In this document: positions 47,136 through 57,626 of the stretch, in pieces
How the letters are laid out: every line of letters begins with the position of its first letter
Position numbering within the stretch: the stretch's first letter is position 1
Origin: Streptomyces diastatochromogenes
GTDB taxonomy: Bacteria > Actinomycetota > Actinomycetes > Streptomycetales > Streptomycetaceae
Length of the DNA: 64,000 bases
Direction of reading: 5' to 3'
Assembly: GCA_026913215.1 (NCBI GenBank)
Contig: JAPTYK010000003.1
Coordinates: 62,001 to 126,000, forward strand
Program-made: the position numbers and the translations under genes
The notes under the pieces: model-generated
The model's database searches: none
Seen by the model: the letters and a program-made list of their open reading frames with translations, nothing else
What the model was told of the DNA's origin: nothing

Positions 47136-48971
47136 GCCGCCACCGCCAGCGGTCTCGTCGCACCCGGCGGAACCCCGACCGCGCCCGGACGCCGCACGGA
47201 ACGCCGGAACTGCTCCTCCCACACCTCGTGCACGAGCAGCGCCCACAGGGCCAGCGACGCGGTGTCGTCGGGCCGTTCGGCCTGCGCCGCGAACAGGGCG
47301 TCGACGGCCCGCCCGTCCAGCCGCCCGGCGGCCGACACCCGGCCCGGCGCGAGCAGGTCCCGGGCGTACTCCCACAGCGAGGTCCCGGGCCGCAGCATCG
47401 CCGTCACCGGCAGGGTGAACGGCTGCTTGGGACGGGACAGCACCCGCTCCGGCAGCAGCCCGGCCGCCGCGGCGTAGAGGGTCCGCTTGACCTGACCGCC
47501 CTGGATCCGCTGGTGGTCGGCGAGCGCCCGCCCCAGGGCCACGACCGACCGCTGACAGAACGGCACCCGGGCCTCCACCGAGGAGGCCATGCTCAGATGG
47601 TCGACGCGACGCAGGTGATAGGCGGGCAGACGCTGGTCCAGCTCGAAGCGGGTGATGCGGTCGAGGACCGTACCGGGGCCGTGGAGCAGATCGTCCCGGG
47701 CCGCCGCGGGCAGCGCCGGATCCGTGGCGACATGCGCCCGGTAGGCCTCGGTGTACAGCCCGTTCCGCAAGGCCGCCGGCGCCGCCGACAGGGCGTCCAG
47801 GTAGCCCTGCGACCAGTCCGCGCCCGCGGCGGCCCGCTCGGCCGCGACCCGCATCCGCTCGTACCCGCCGAACACCTCGTCGGCGGCGTCCCCGTGAGGG
47901 CGACCGTGAACCCGGCGTCACGGACCGCCCGGAACAGGGCGAACGTGCTCAGCGCGATCGGGTCGGCGTTCGGCTGGCCCAGGTGCCACACCGTGTCCTC
48001 CAGGAGCCCCGGGAAGTCCGCCGGGTCGATCTCCACCTGATGGTGCGTCGCCCCGGCGCGCTCGGCGACCTCCCGGGCGAAGTGCCGTTCGTCGAACGGC
48101 CACGCGCCCCGGTAGGCGATGTTGAACGTGTCCACCGGACCGCGTTCGGCCGCGAGCGCCGTGACCAGACCGGAGTCCAGGCCGCCGGAGGTGATCAGGG
48201 CCACCGGCACGTCCGCGACGAGCAGCCGGCCCACCTCGGAACGCAGCGCGTTCCGCACCCGCCGGGCCGCGCTGAACCCGTCGCGGGCCGGTGCGCCGGG
48301 CACGTCCGCCGCCCGCCGCCGCACCCGCGGGTGCCGCCCAGCTCGCACACCCACGTCGTGCCCGGCTCCAGCACCTCCACGTCCTCGTACATGGTCCGCG
48401 CGCCGAACGGGGTCCGGGTCGACAGGTACGCGTCCAGGGCGGACTCCCGCACCCGGCCGCCGATCCCGCCGAACCCGAGCAGCGCCGGCAGCTCCGAGGA
48501 GAACCGCAGGGAACGGTCCGCCGCGTCCCACCGGTAGTACAGCGGCTTCATCCCGATGTGGTCGGTGGCCAGCAGCAGCCGGGGCACCTCGCCGCGCGCG
48601 TCGAGGACCGCCAGCGCGTACATGCCGTCGAGGTGCTCGGTGAACTCCTCGCCGTACTCCAGGTAGAGGGCGGGCAGCACCGAGCCGTCGCAGCGGTCGG
48701 GAAGCGAGTGCCCCCGCGCCTCCAGGCGGCGGCGCAGCTCCTCGTGGTTGTAGATCTCCCCGTTGAACACCACCCGCACCGGCCCGCCCCGGCCGTACGG
48801 CTGCTCGCCGCCGTCCAGGTCGACGACCGCGAGCCGGTTGTTGCCCAGGCCCCAGCCGGGCGTCTGGGACAGGCCCGTGGCGTCCGGGCCGCCGTGCCGC
48901 TGGAGGGCGGCGACGGTCCGCATCTCGTGCGGCGTCGCCACCGTGTTGAAGTAGCCGAAGATCCGGCACAT
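47132..48971 (-). CDS. Asparagine-synthetase-like amidotransferase (frameshifted)
   Basis: About 615 residues. The N-terminal class II glutaminase domain has Cys2 (MCRIFGYFNT), RHGGPDATG, FNGEIYNHEELR and CDGSVLPALY. The C-terminal ATP-pyrophosphatase domain has the PP loop ITSGGLDSGLV and ADPIALSTFALFRAVRDAG, RVDHLSMASSVEARVPF and RPKQPFTLP. Breaks are near 48325 and 47885. It activates a carboxylate with ATP and amidates it, or closes a lactam as in clavam/carbapenem enzymes. The ATG 48971 frame starts right at Cys2, as required after Met removal. Confidence 0.87.
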
Positions 48972-49002
48972 GGCTGCCTGTCTTTCGTGAGGAGGCGACG
49001 GA

Positions 49003-49959
49003 TCAGCGGGCCGTCGAGAGATAGCGCTCCCCGCTGTCGGGGAAGACGGTGACGACGGTGGCGCCGGCCCAGCGCGGGTCGGCGGCCACGGTGCGGCTCG
49101 CCCAGGCGGCGGCCCCCGAGGAGACGCCGACGGTGAGGCCGGTGGCGCGGGTGATCTCCCGGGCGGTGGTGGCCGCGGCCTCGTCGGGAACCGCGACGAC
49201 CCGGTCCACGAGGGACAGGTCGGTGATGTCCGAGACGTAGCCGGCGCCGATGCCCGGGATGCCGTGCGGGCCGGGCTCGCCGCCGGAGATCACGGCGCTG
49301 CGGGCCGGTTCGACGGCCACCACGTGCAGGGCGGTGCGTTCCTTCAGATAGCGGGCCGTGCCCGTCAGCGTGCCGCCGGTGCCGACCCCGCACACCAGGA
49401 CGTCGACGCGGCCCCCCGTGGCCTCCCAGATCTCCGGGCCCGTGGTCTCGTAGTGCGCCCGCACGTTGGCCGGGTTGCGGTCCTGGTGCGGCACCCACGA
49501 GCCGGGCAGGCTCCGCTGGAGCTCCTCCGCGTACGCCCACGCGGCCATCAGACCGTCCTGGGCCGGTACGAGGTGCACCTCGGCGCCCAGCTCCCGCAGG
49601 ATCAGACGGCGTTCCTCGGTGGCGTTGTCGGGCATCACGATGACGCACCGGTGGCCCCGGCGGGCGCACAGCGCGGCCAGCGAGATGCCGGTGCTGCCGG
49701 AGGAGCACTCGATGACGGTGCCCCCGGTCGGCGGGAGCAGCCCCGCCTCCTCCGCGGCCCGCACCATGAACAGCGCGGCCCGGTCCTTCACGCTGGAGAG
49801 CGGATTGGCCATCTCCACCTTGGCGAGCAGCCGCACCGAGCCGGGCAGCCCCGGCAGCGGGACCTCCAGCAGCGGCGTACGCCCGACCAGGTCTTCCAGC
49901 GACCGGGCCGGCGGCGCCACGGCGGCGCCCCCGGACCGGGTGTTCAGGTCTGTCGTCAC
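49003..49959 (-). CDS. PLP-dependent cysteine-synthase-family enzyme 2
   Basis: A 318-residue fold-type II PLP enzyme, intact. The PLP lysine is in NPLSSVKDRAALFM, the substrate loop is ECSSGSTGISL, which differs from the usual TSGNTG of true cysteine synthases, and the phosphate loop is GVGTGGTLTG. GVSSGAAAW lies near the end. The altered loop (SGSTG) suggests a different donor or nucleophile, e.g. O-phosphoserine or a C-N bond-forming reaction. It is a diverged paralogue of the enzyme at 21.6 kb, in a different operon. GTG start. Confidence 0.87.
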   Translation of the reverse strand: MTTDLNTRSGGAAVAPPARSLEDLVGRTPLLEVPLPGLPGSVRLLAKVEMANPLSSVKDRAALFMVRAAEEAGLLPPTGGTVIECSSGSTGISLAALCARRGHRCVIVMPDNATEERRLILRELGAEVHLVPAQDGLMAAWAYAEELQRSLPGSWVPHQDRNPANVRAHYETTGPEIWEATGGRVDVLVCGVGTGGTLTGTARYLKERTALHVVAVEPARSAVISGGEPGPHGIPGIGAGYVSDITDLSLVDRVVAVPDEAAATTAREITRATGLTVGVSSGAAAWASRTVAADPRWAGATVVTVFPDSGERYLSTAR

Positions 49960-49987
49960 GGGGTTCCCCTCCTCGTCCGGTGCCCGC

Positions 49988-50787
49988 TCAGGCCGGGCCG
50001 GAGCCCCGGGCCGCCGACAGATGCTCGGCGGCGACCTGCTGCAGGTGGGTGATGTCGCTGGAGACGGTGGCGAAGGTGAACCCCTCGGCGAGCCGCTTCG
50101 CGGCGCTCTCCCCGTCCAGGACGTGGATGCCGCAGGCGATGCCGTGCCGGCGGGCGGCCTCCGTGATCCGGACCAGCGCGGCCTCCAGGGCGTCGGCGGC
50201 GGCCGGGTCGCCGAACCAGCGCGCGCCCAGCGCGGCCGACAGGTCGGCGGGTCCGACGTACACCGCGTCGAGGCCCTCCGTCGCGCAGATGGCCTCCAGG
50301 TCGTCCAGCGCGGCCGCCGTCTCGATCATCACGACGCAGGCCACCCGCTCGTCGATCTCCGCGGGCACGGAACCCACCCGGATCTCGGCCCGGACGGGCC
50401 CGCCGAGGCTCCGCGTCCCCGCCGGATGGTGCCGGCAGGCCCGCACCATGGCCCGCGCCTGCTCGGCGCTCTCGACCATCGGGACGACGACGCCGCGCGC
50501 CCCGTGTCGAGCGCGATCCCGATCGCGACCGGGTCCGGCGACGGCACCCGGATGATCCCGGCGGACCGGCCGCGGGCGTCCACCGCCAGCATCGCCGCCT
50601 GCCACCCGGGCTGGTGCAGCACCCCGTGCTGACCGTCCACCCCGATGTAGTCGTAGCCGAGTCCGGCGATCCGCTCGGTCCCGGCCGGGTTGTCCAGGGC
50701 GATCCAGTAGCCGATCAGACGCTCACGGCCGCGCAGCCGCGCGGCGAAGGACTCCGGGCCCTGGGACGGGGAGGTCTCCACGCTCAC
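49988..50787 (-). CDS. HpcH/HpaI-type aldolase (one frameshift)
   Basis: About 266 residues, TIM-barrel class II aldolase. It has RLIGYWIALDNPAGTERIAGLGYDYIGVDGQHGVL (split here), the metal Glu in VMIETAAALDDLEAI, VYVGPADLSAALG (Asp ligand) and the C-terminal SSDITHLQQVA. Family enzymes split or form C-C bonds between pyruvate-type donors and aldehydes. The usual DxEHG reads DGQHG here. The break is near 50505. GTGA overlap with the TauD gene; the aldehyde acceptor is unknown. Confidence 0.82.
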
Positions 50788-51650
50788 TCGCCCGTCTTCA
50801 GCGCGTAGCTCTGCTTGCCGTCGAGGCCGACGGGCACGTCGCCGGTGATGGACACCCGGTGCAGCACCCGCTGGTGCCGCCCGTAGTCGTTGACCGCGTA
50901 GTGCTGGGTGCTGCGGTTGTCGAAGACGAGGACGTCGCCGGGCCGCCAGGTCCAGCGCGCGGTGTTCTCCGGCCGGCGCACGTACGACTGGAGCACGTCG
51001 ATGATCGGCCGGGACTCGCGCGGCTCCAGGCCCACCAGCCACTGCGCGAAGCCGCCGAGGAACAGGCTGGGCTCGCCGGACTCCGGGTGCACCCGCACCA
51101 CGGGGTGGGCGGCCTCGAACCGGCGGGCCAGGAACGCCTCGCGGACCCTGTCCCCGCGCTCGGTGCCCAGCCGCGGCTGCTCCGCGTGGTTGGTGTGCAC
51201 GGCCCAGAGCCGGTCGGCTATCTCGCGCAGCTCGGCCGGCAGGTCCTTGTAGCCGGCGGCCGCGTTCGCGACCAGCGTGTCCCCGCCGTACGGGGGCAGC
51301 ACCACGCTGCGCAGGGTCGTGCCCAGCGACGGGGCGGTGGTGAAGCTGATGTCGGTGTGCCAGTGGTCGGCACGCTGGTCCTCGCCGTCGACCGGGATGA
51401 CCTGGGGAGCGCCGTCGACCGTCCGCATCATCGGGTGCGTCTGGGTGAGCGGGCCGAACCGCGCGGCGAAGGCGAGCTGGTGCTCGTCGCTGATGTCCTG
51501 GTCCCGGAAGAACAGGACCTTGTGCTCCAGGAACGCGGCGTGGATCTGCCCGAAGACGGAATCCGACAGCTCGGTGGAGAGGTCGATGCCCGTCACCTCC
51601 GCGCCGATCTTTCCGCCGATCCTGCGTATGTCGAAGAGGGACACCGGCAT
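50784..51650 (-). CDS. TauD/TfdA-type Fe(II)/2-oxoglutarate dioxygenase
   Basis: A 288-residue dioxygenase, first gene of the ten-gene minus operon. It shows GAEVTGIDLSTELSD, KVLFFRDQDIS, the HxD iron site DHWHTDISFTTAPSLGT (about residue 98) and the distal His/Arg region HQRVLHRVSITGD (about residue 260). It should hydroxylate or desaturate a small substrate such as an amino acid. ATG 51650 has GGAAGGA directly before it. No regulon motif was found upstream. Confidence 0.88.
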   Translation of the reverse strand: MPVSLFDIRRIGGKIGAEVTGIDLSTELSDSVFGQIHAAFLEHKVLFFRDQDISDEHQLAFAARFGPLTQTHPMMRTVDGAPQVIPVDGEDQRADHWHTDISFTTAPSLGTTLRSVVLPPYGGDTLVANAAAGYKDLPAELREIADRLWAVHTNHAEQPRLGTERGDRVREAFLARRFEAAHPVVRVHPESGEPSLFLGGFAQWLVGLEPRESRPIIDVLQSYVRRPENTARWTWRPGDVLVFDNRSTQHYAVNDYGRHQRVLHRVSITGDVPVGLDGKQSYALKTGE

Positions 51651-52007
51651 TCCTTCCGAACCTGTCAGGAGACCTGTGCTCCCGTGCTGGGCTGGCCGCG
51701 CGGGCATCGGGCGCGACACGCCGCCCCCGGCACGGGAGTAGAACCCGGCGGTCGGACGGGACCGGCCGGGCAGGACGGCGCCGATCACACCACGGGCCGG
51801 AAATCGGCGGCAACAGGACGGGGAATTGCGCCACGACTTCACCAACTCGCTCCCGGCGCGCGGGGAAAGGCCCCCGGAGGGCCGTTCGACTTGTTCAAGT
51901 CGTTCTTCTCCCGGGGGCCCCGCTTGCCTGCCGTCCGGCGTTCCGGGGATTCTCGAACCGCCGCGCTCGCGCCCTTGAACCGTCATCTGCAGAAAAGGAC
52001 CGCCGAC
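51651..52007. promoter_or_regulatory. Divergent intergenic region with nested hairpins
   Basis: 357 bp between the TauD operon (-) and tautomerase operon (+); no gene seen. A nested structure lies at 51869-51919: outer arms GGCCCCCGG/CCGGGGGCC (9 bp, perfect) enclose a second hairpin CGACTTG-TT-CAAGTCG (51887-51902). This could be a terminator/attenuator in the leader of the plus operon or an operator. No GCA-N6-RAGATGCS copy occurs here. Confidence 0.5.
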
Positions 52008-52214
52008 ATGCCGGTGATCACCGTCAACTGGTGGCAGGGCAATGACCGGGAAGCCCGGAGGGAGCTGGTGGCGGGCATCACCGATGTCGTCACGCGGGTC
52101 TCCGGCTGCCCCGACGACGCCGTCACCGTCATCGTCCGGGACGTGGACCCGGACCACTGGGGCAAGGGCGGTCGCCTCGTCGACGAGTCCACCCTTCCGC
52201 GGAGCCTGCGATGA
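52008..52214 (+). CDS. 4-Oxalocrotonate tautomerase family protein
   Basis: A 68-residue tautomerase-superfamily subunit. Pro follows Met, giving the N-terminal catalytic proline (MPVITVNWWQG). The helix REARRELVAGITDVVTRVSG and the strand VTVIVRDVDPDHWGKGG match the 4-OT fold. It would interconvert enol/keto forms, or add water to or decarboxylate small acids, as oligomers. AAAAGGAC lies before the ATG. ATGA overlap with the MFS gene. Confidence 0.88.
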   Translation: MPVITVNWWQGNDREARRELVAGITDVVTRVSGCPDDAVTVIVRDVDPDHWGKGGRLVDESTLPRSLR

Positions 52215-53473
52215 CCCTGGGCTCCCTGCACCCGAACATCCGGCTGCGCATCGCCGTCGGCTTCGTCCAGCGGCTGCTGTCCGTCATGCTGATGCCGCTG
52301 CTCGTCATCCACCTGGCGAAGCTGTACGGCCCCGCCGTCGCCGGTGTCCTGACCGTCTGCGTCGCGGCGGCCGGCATCGCCTCGAACTTCCTCGGCGGGC
52401 ACTTCGCCGACGTGTACGGCCGCCGCCCCGTCATGGTGGCCGGCGAGCTCGGCGCCACCCTCACCTTCGGCCTGCTCGCCCTGGCGAACTCGCCCTGGTG
52501 GACCTCCGGCACCGCCACCTTCGCCCTGTTCCTGCTCAACACCTGCTGCTCGCAGCTGGCCACCCCGGCGGCCGACGCGATGATGGTCGACGTCTCCACC
52601 CCGGAGAACCGGCCGCTCGTCTACACGATCAACTACTGGTCGATCAACCTCGCCTTCACCGCCGGCGCGCTGCTCGGCGGCTTCCTCTACGACGGCCACT
52701 TCCTCCAGCTGCTGACCGGCGCGGCCGCGCTGTGCCTGCTGACCACGGCGGTGATGTGGCGCTGGATCAGCGAGACCGCGCCGACCAGCGGCAAGGAGGT
52801 CGCGACCGGGCCCGCCGCGATGCTGCGCGGCTACCTCGCCGTCGCCCGGGACCGGGTCTTCCTGCGCCAGCTGGTCGCCGCCGCGCTGATCGCGGCCGTC
52901 GAGATGCAGATCGGCTACTACATCGCCGTCCGCCTCGCCCGCGAGTTCCCCGAGCAGACGCTCCTGGCGGTGGGCGACTGGACCGTCGACGTCGACGGCG
53001 TCGCGATCCTCGGCGTCCTGCGGGCCGTCAACGCGGCCCTGGTCGTCGCCCTCATCCTCGTCGCCAAGACGCTGCTGGCGCGGGTCTCCGAGCGCGTCAG
53101 GCTGTACGGCGGCATCGCGGTCTTCACCCTCGGCTACATGGTCTGGGCCGTGAGCGACGCCGGCTGGATCCTCATCGCGGCGGCGGTCCTGCTCACCTTC
53201 GGCGAGATCGCCAGCGTCCCGGTGCGGCAGGCGCTCCTGGCCGACCTGATCGACGCCGAGGCCCGCACCAAGTACATGGCGGCGTACGCGCTCAACGCCC
53301 GGATCGGGCTGCTCGTCGCCGCCCTGTGCGTCACCCTCGGCGCGTTCGTCCCCTCCCTCGCGATGGGGCTGCTGTACGGGACGGCGGGGCTCGCCGCGAT
53401 CCTGCTCTACCGGTCCCTGCTCGGCGAACGCGCCGCCCGCGAGGCCGAGAAGGTCACCGTCCCGGTGGCCTGA
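52211..53473 (+). CDS. MFS transporter
   Basis: A 420-residue, 12-helix major facilitator. It has NFLGGHFADVYGRRPVMVAG, the conserved A loop between helices 2 and 3, and LLADLIDAEARTKYMAAYALN, an internal repeat-like element. There is no signal for substrate type. Its coupling to a tautomerase and position opposite the ten-gene operon suggest export of that operon's product. The gene is intact. It is the second MFS in the cluster apart from the one at 38-40 kb. Confidence 0.87.
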   Translation: MTLGSLHPNIRLRIAVGFVQRLLSVMLMPLLVIHLAKLYGPAVAGVLTVCVAAAGIASNFLGGHFADVYGRRPVMVAGELGATLTFGLLALANSPWWTSGTATFALFLLNTCCSQLATPAADAMMVDVSTPENRPLVYTINYWSINLAFTAGALLGGFLYDGHFLQLLTGAAALCLLTTAVMWRWISETAPTSGKEVATGPAAMLRGYLAVARDRVFLRQLVAAALIAAVEMQIGYYIAVRLAREFPEQTLLAVGDWTVDVDGVAILGVLRAVNAALVVALILVAKTLLARVSERVRLYGGIAVFTLGYMVWAVSDAGWILIAAAVLLTFGEIASVPVRQALLADLIDAEARTKYMAAYALNARIGLLVAALCVTLGAFVPSLAMGLLYGTAGLAAILLYRSLLGERAAREAEKVTVPVA

Positions 53474-53510
53474 GGTGACCAAGCAGCGCCGGATCCGCGG
53501 CACCTTCGGT

Positions 53511-53532
53511 GACTCGGCCAAGTCCGCTTGCC
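53511..53532. repeat. Shared 22-bp intergenic motif, copy B
   Basis: GACTCGGCCAAGTCCGCTTG plus CC, 33 bp upstream of metK. It matches copy A (20323-20344) at 20 of 22 positions and contains the same CAAG-N4-CTTG dyad. A weaker relative, with GCCAAGTC on the minus strand, lies at about 58358-58368. Confidence 0.5.
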
Positions 53533-53564
53533 GGGCGGGAGCGGCCGCGGATCTGATGCGCACC

Positions 53565-54791
<1,227 letters not shown>

Positions 54792-54820
54792 TCCCGTCCG
54801 CACCTTCGAGAGGAACCACC

Positions 54821-55204
54821 GTGTCCACGATCACCGCCCCGTCCGAGACCAGCCTCTTCCTGGAGCCCGTCGCCACCGAGCGGGCCCGCCGCCGCGTCGA
54901 GGAGCTCATGGCCGACTTCCGCACCGGCACCTGGCACCCGACCCGCCTCGAAGGCCGCGTCGCCGAGCTCCTCCTCGCCTCCACCGCCGGAGACGGCATG
55001 CTCACCCCCCGCCGCATCCGCGCGGCCCTGTGGGAGGGGAACATCGCGATGACCTACGAGAACGACGGCCGCTTCGCCCAGGTCCTCGCCGACCTCGTGC
55101 CCGTCCTGGACGACCCCCAGCTCTCCGCCCTCGACATCGTCGACGCGGCGGGCGAGCTCGTCGGCGCCGTGGCCTCCACCACCGCCGCCACCGTGGCCGC
55201 CTGA
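54821..55204 (+). CDS. Hypothetical 127-residue protein
   Basis: Mostly helical protein with ERARRRVEELMADFRTGTWHPTRLEGRVAELLLAST and ending in an Ala/Thr/Val tail. No domain recognised. GAGAGGAA lies before GTG 54821, 29 bp after metK, so it is co-transcribed. It might be a pathway chaperone or regulator; nothing in the sequence decides. Confidence 0.7.
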   Translation: MSTITAPSETSLFLEPVATERARRRVEELMADFRTGTWHPTRLEGRVAELLLASTAGDGMLTPRRIRAALWEGNIAMTYENDGRFAQVLADLVPVLDDPQLSALDIVDAAGELVGAVASTTAATVAA

Positions 55205-55215
55205 CCCTCCCGACA

Positions 55216-55258
55216 CGCGTGGGGCCCGGCCGGAGGTTCTCCGGCCGGGCCCCACGCG
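55216..55258. terminator. Strong bidirectional terminator
   Basis: A 19-bp near-perfect stem, CGCGTGGGGCCCGGCCGGA with TCCGGCCGGGCCCCACGCG, around GGTTC. It separates the metK unit from the convergent membrane-protein gene and is the strongest hairpin in the window. Confidence 0.92.
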
Positions 55259-55270
55259 CGTACGGGCGGC

Positions 55271-56269
55271 TCAGGCCGCCCAGGGAGCCATCGGGTACCA
55301 GATCACGTCGAAGCGGGACAGGAGCCGCACGTCCCAGTAGAGGACCAGGAAGACACCCGCCGCGATGAACCCCGCCGCCATCAGCGCCCCGGCACGGCTC
55401 GGCCGCGCGGTCATCCACCGGTGCAGCCGGTCCCCGAAGAGACCCGTCACCAGAAGGAACAGCACCGACATCACGAGGAGGTTGCCCAGGGTCTGGAGGC
55501 CGAAGGCCACCGACCCGTACAGCACGTTGTGGCTCTGCGCCGTGTCCCGGAACAGCTGGCGGAACAGCGGGAAGGGACGGCCGATGAGGAACGCCCCGAT
55601 CAGACCGCCCATGAACAGCATCGGAGCGCTCGGGTACCGCTCGGACAGCTTCGCCAGCGGATCGCGCACCACGCCCAGCGCCGCCAGTCCCAGGTACGTC
55701 ATGACCAGACCGATGAGCCCGTAGACCACCATCGCCTGGATCAGCCGCCCCGACAGCACGCCGCCCTGGCTCTGGTCGAACTGCGGCATGCCCGTCCCGG
55801 ACATCGCGACCAGCATGCCGTACACCGCGGACACGACGACCGCCCCGGCCGCGAGCTGCCCCAGCGGACGCAGCGCGGCGGCCATCCGGCCCCGGCGCGA
55901 GACGGAACGCCCGCCGGTCAGCGGCGCCAGCGCGCTGAACACGGCGATGTTGCACGCGGTGAACGTGCCGGCGATGCCCGTGACCAGGGCGAAGAAGACA
56001 CCGGCGAGCGCGCCGGAGATCGGGGTGCCCTTGGCGTGGTGGCCCAGCAGCGTGTCCGCGACGTTGTCACCGATGGTCTTGTCGACGAACTCCGCCGACC
56101 ACACCACCGTCAGGGCGAAGCCGACCAGCGCGCTGACCGCGAGGACCAGGGCCCGGCGGCGCGGCACATGGCCGTTGAAGAAGAAGGAAGGAGCGGGACG
56201 CCGTCCGGTGACCGCGGCCGGTCGCGGCCGCGTCTCGACGGGAGCGGGCCGCTGTGCTGTCTGCGCCAT
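55271..56269 (-). CDS. Polytopic membrane protein of unknown function
   Basis: A 332-residue protein with about seven hydrophobic helices after a Pro/Arg-rich cytosolic start. One helix carries a lone Cys in FALVTGIAGTFTACNIAVFSAL, an arrangement reminiscent of the DsbD/CcdA transmembrane domain, but the paired Cys is missing. GLIGAFLIGRPFPLFRQLF and HNVLYGSVAFGLQTLGNLLVMSVLFLL follow. It may transport a metal, thiol or ion. It is first and last of its own unit (130 bp before, terminator after). Confidence 0.75.
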   Translation of the reverse strand: MAQTAQRPAPVETRPRPAAVTGRRPAPSFFFNGHVPRRRALVLAVSALVGFALTVVWSAEFVDKTIGDNVADTLLGHHAKGTPISGALAGVFFALVTGIAGTFTACNIAVFSALAPLTGGRSVSRRGRMAAALRPLGQLAAGAVVVSAVYGMLVAMSGTGMPQFDQSQGGVLSGRLIQAMVVYGLIGLVMTYLGLAALGVVRDPLAKLSERYPSAPMLFMGGLIGAFLIGRPFPLFRQLFRDTAQSHNVLYGSVAFGLQTLGNLLVMSVLFLLVTGLFGDRLHRWMTARPSRAGALMAAGFIAAGVFLVLYWDVRLLSRFDVIWYPMAPWAA

Positions 56270-56402
56270 GACATGCCGCCTTCTGTGTGGGGGTGGGGGA
56301 CACGCGGCGACACGCTAGGCGCGCCGGAGCCCCGGCGGGGGCGCCGACAGCGTGTTCAGCACGCGGGAAGAACCCCCCGCGGCCACTTCGTGAGGTCGGG
56401 CC

Positions 56403-56624
56403 TCACCAGGGCCCGTGGACGGTGTAGCGGGTGTACGCCTCCGCCTCCGCCGCCCGTGGCGGCAGGGCCGCCGTGTCCGTCTGCCAGGCGGCGCCCGTCA
56501 CGTCCGGCAGCACGGTGTCGAAGTTCCGCCACATCCACGCCCAGGCCGCGACCGGCCGGAACCGCTGCCGGTCCATCCCCGTGCCCACACCGGCCGCGAT
56601 GCCCTCCCCCGGCGCGGCGCTCAT
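56403..56624 (-). CDS. Small protein following SDR
   Basis: A 73-residue protein starting at ATG 56624 that overlaps the SDR stop by four bases. It has a central VAAWAWMWRNFDTVLPDVTGAAW segment rich in Trp and an acidic C-terminal part ending VHGPW. No domain recognised. Confidence 0.55.
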   Translation of the reverse strand: MSAAPGEGIAAGVGTGMDRQRFRPVAAWAWMWRNFDTVLPDVTGAAWQTDTAALPPRAAEAEAYTRYTVHGPW

Positions 56625-57585
56625 GCCCGCGCGCCCGTCACCGGACACACCACGCCGGCGGGACCCGTCTCCGCGGGCGCCGGCGCGAACGCGTAACGCA
56701 CCCCCGTCAGCCCCTCCGACAGCTTCCACAGACGATCTTGCGCCGCCACGTCCCGGGAGGCGCGGCTGGAGCGGGCCGGAGCGGGCGCGCCCCGGTCTCG
56801 AAGAGCTTCGAGGGACCGAGATGGGCACCGCCCGGCACGCCCGGGTCCGTGGCCGCGCGCAACGACGGCAGCGCCGCCCGGTCCGCGGGCTGCGCCAGCC
56901 ACCGCAGCCCCGCCGCGGCCACCGGCCGCAGCAACCGCGGCGGATCGCCCTGCCACAGACCCGTCGGGGACAGCCCCGGATGCGCGGCGAGCGAGGACGT
57001 GGCCGCCCCCGCCACCGCGAGCCGGTGCTGCAACTCCCGCGCGAACAGCAGATTGGCGAGCTTGGAACGCCCGTACGCCGTCACCGACCTCCGCCCGGTC
57101 GACGACCGGGCCGTCTCCTCGTCCAGGGCCCCGAAACCCGCCCGGTGCATGAGGCTGGCGACCGTGACGACCCGCGAACCGGGCACCGGGGCCATCAGGT
57201 CGAGCAACAGGCCCGTCAGCGCGAAGTGCCCGAGGTGGTTGACGCCGAAGTGCGCCTCGAAGCCGTCCTCGGTCCGCCGGTACGAAGGGAACATCACCCC
57301 GGCGTTGTTGACCAGCAGGTCCAGGCGCCCGTGCCGGCCGCGCACCCGCGCCGCCGCCTCGCGCACCGAGTCCAGCGACGCCAGGTCCAGACGGACGACC
57401 TCGGTGCTGCCACCGATGCGGGCGGCGGCGGCCCGGCCCCGCCCCACGCTGCGGCAGGCGAGCAGGACGTGCGCCCCGCGGTCCGCGAGCACCCGGGCGG
57501 TCTCCAGCCCGATGCCGCCGGAGGCGCCGGTGACCAGGGCGGTCCTGCCGCTCTGATCGGGAACGTGTGCGTGGGACCAGGCCAT
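56621..57585 (-). CDS. Short-chain dehydrogenase/reductase (frameshifted)
   Basis: About 320 residues, classical/atypical SDR similar to retinol-dehydrogenase/WW-domain-oxidoreductase types. It has the NAD(P) loop LVTGASGGIGLETARVLADRG, LDLLVNNAGVMF, the structural FGVNHLGHFALTGLLLD and the catalytic YGRSKLANLLFAREL with Ser upstream. The last 60 residues are in another frame (break near 56800; WKLSEGLTGV then ends at 56621). It would reduce a carbonyl or oxidise an alcohol. A CCTCAGGAGGGTGAC ribosome-binding site precedes the ATG. Confidence 0.85.
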
Positions 57586-57626
57586 GTCACCCTCCTGAGG
57601 AAGACAGCGCGGACGAGCGGGGAACG

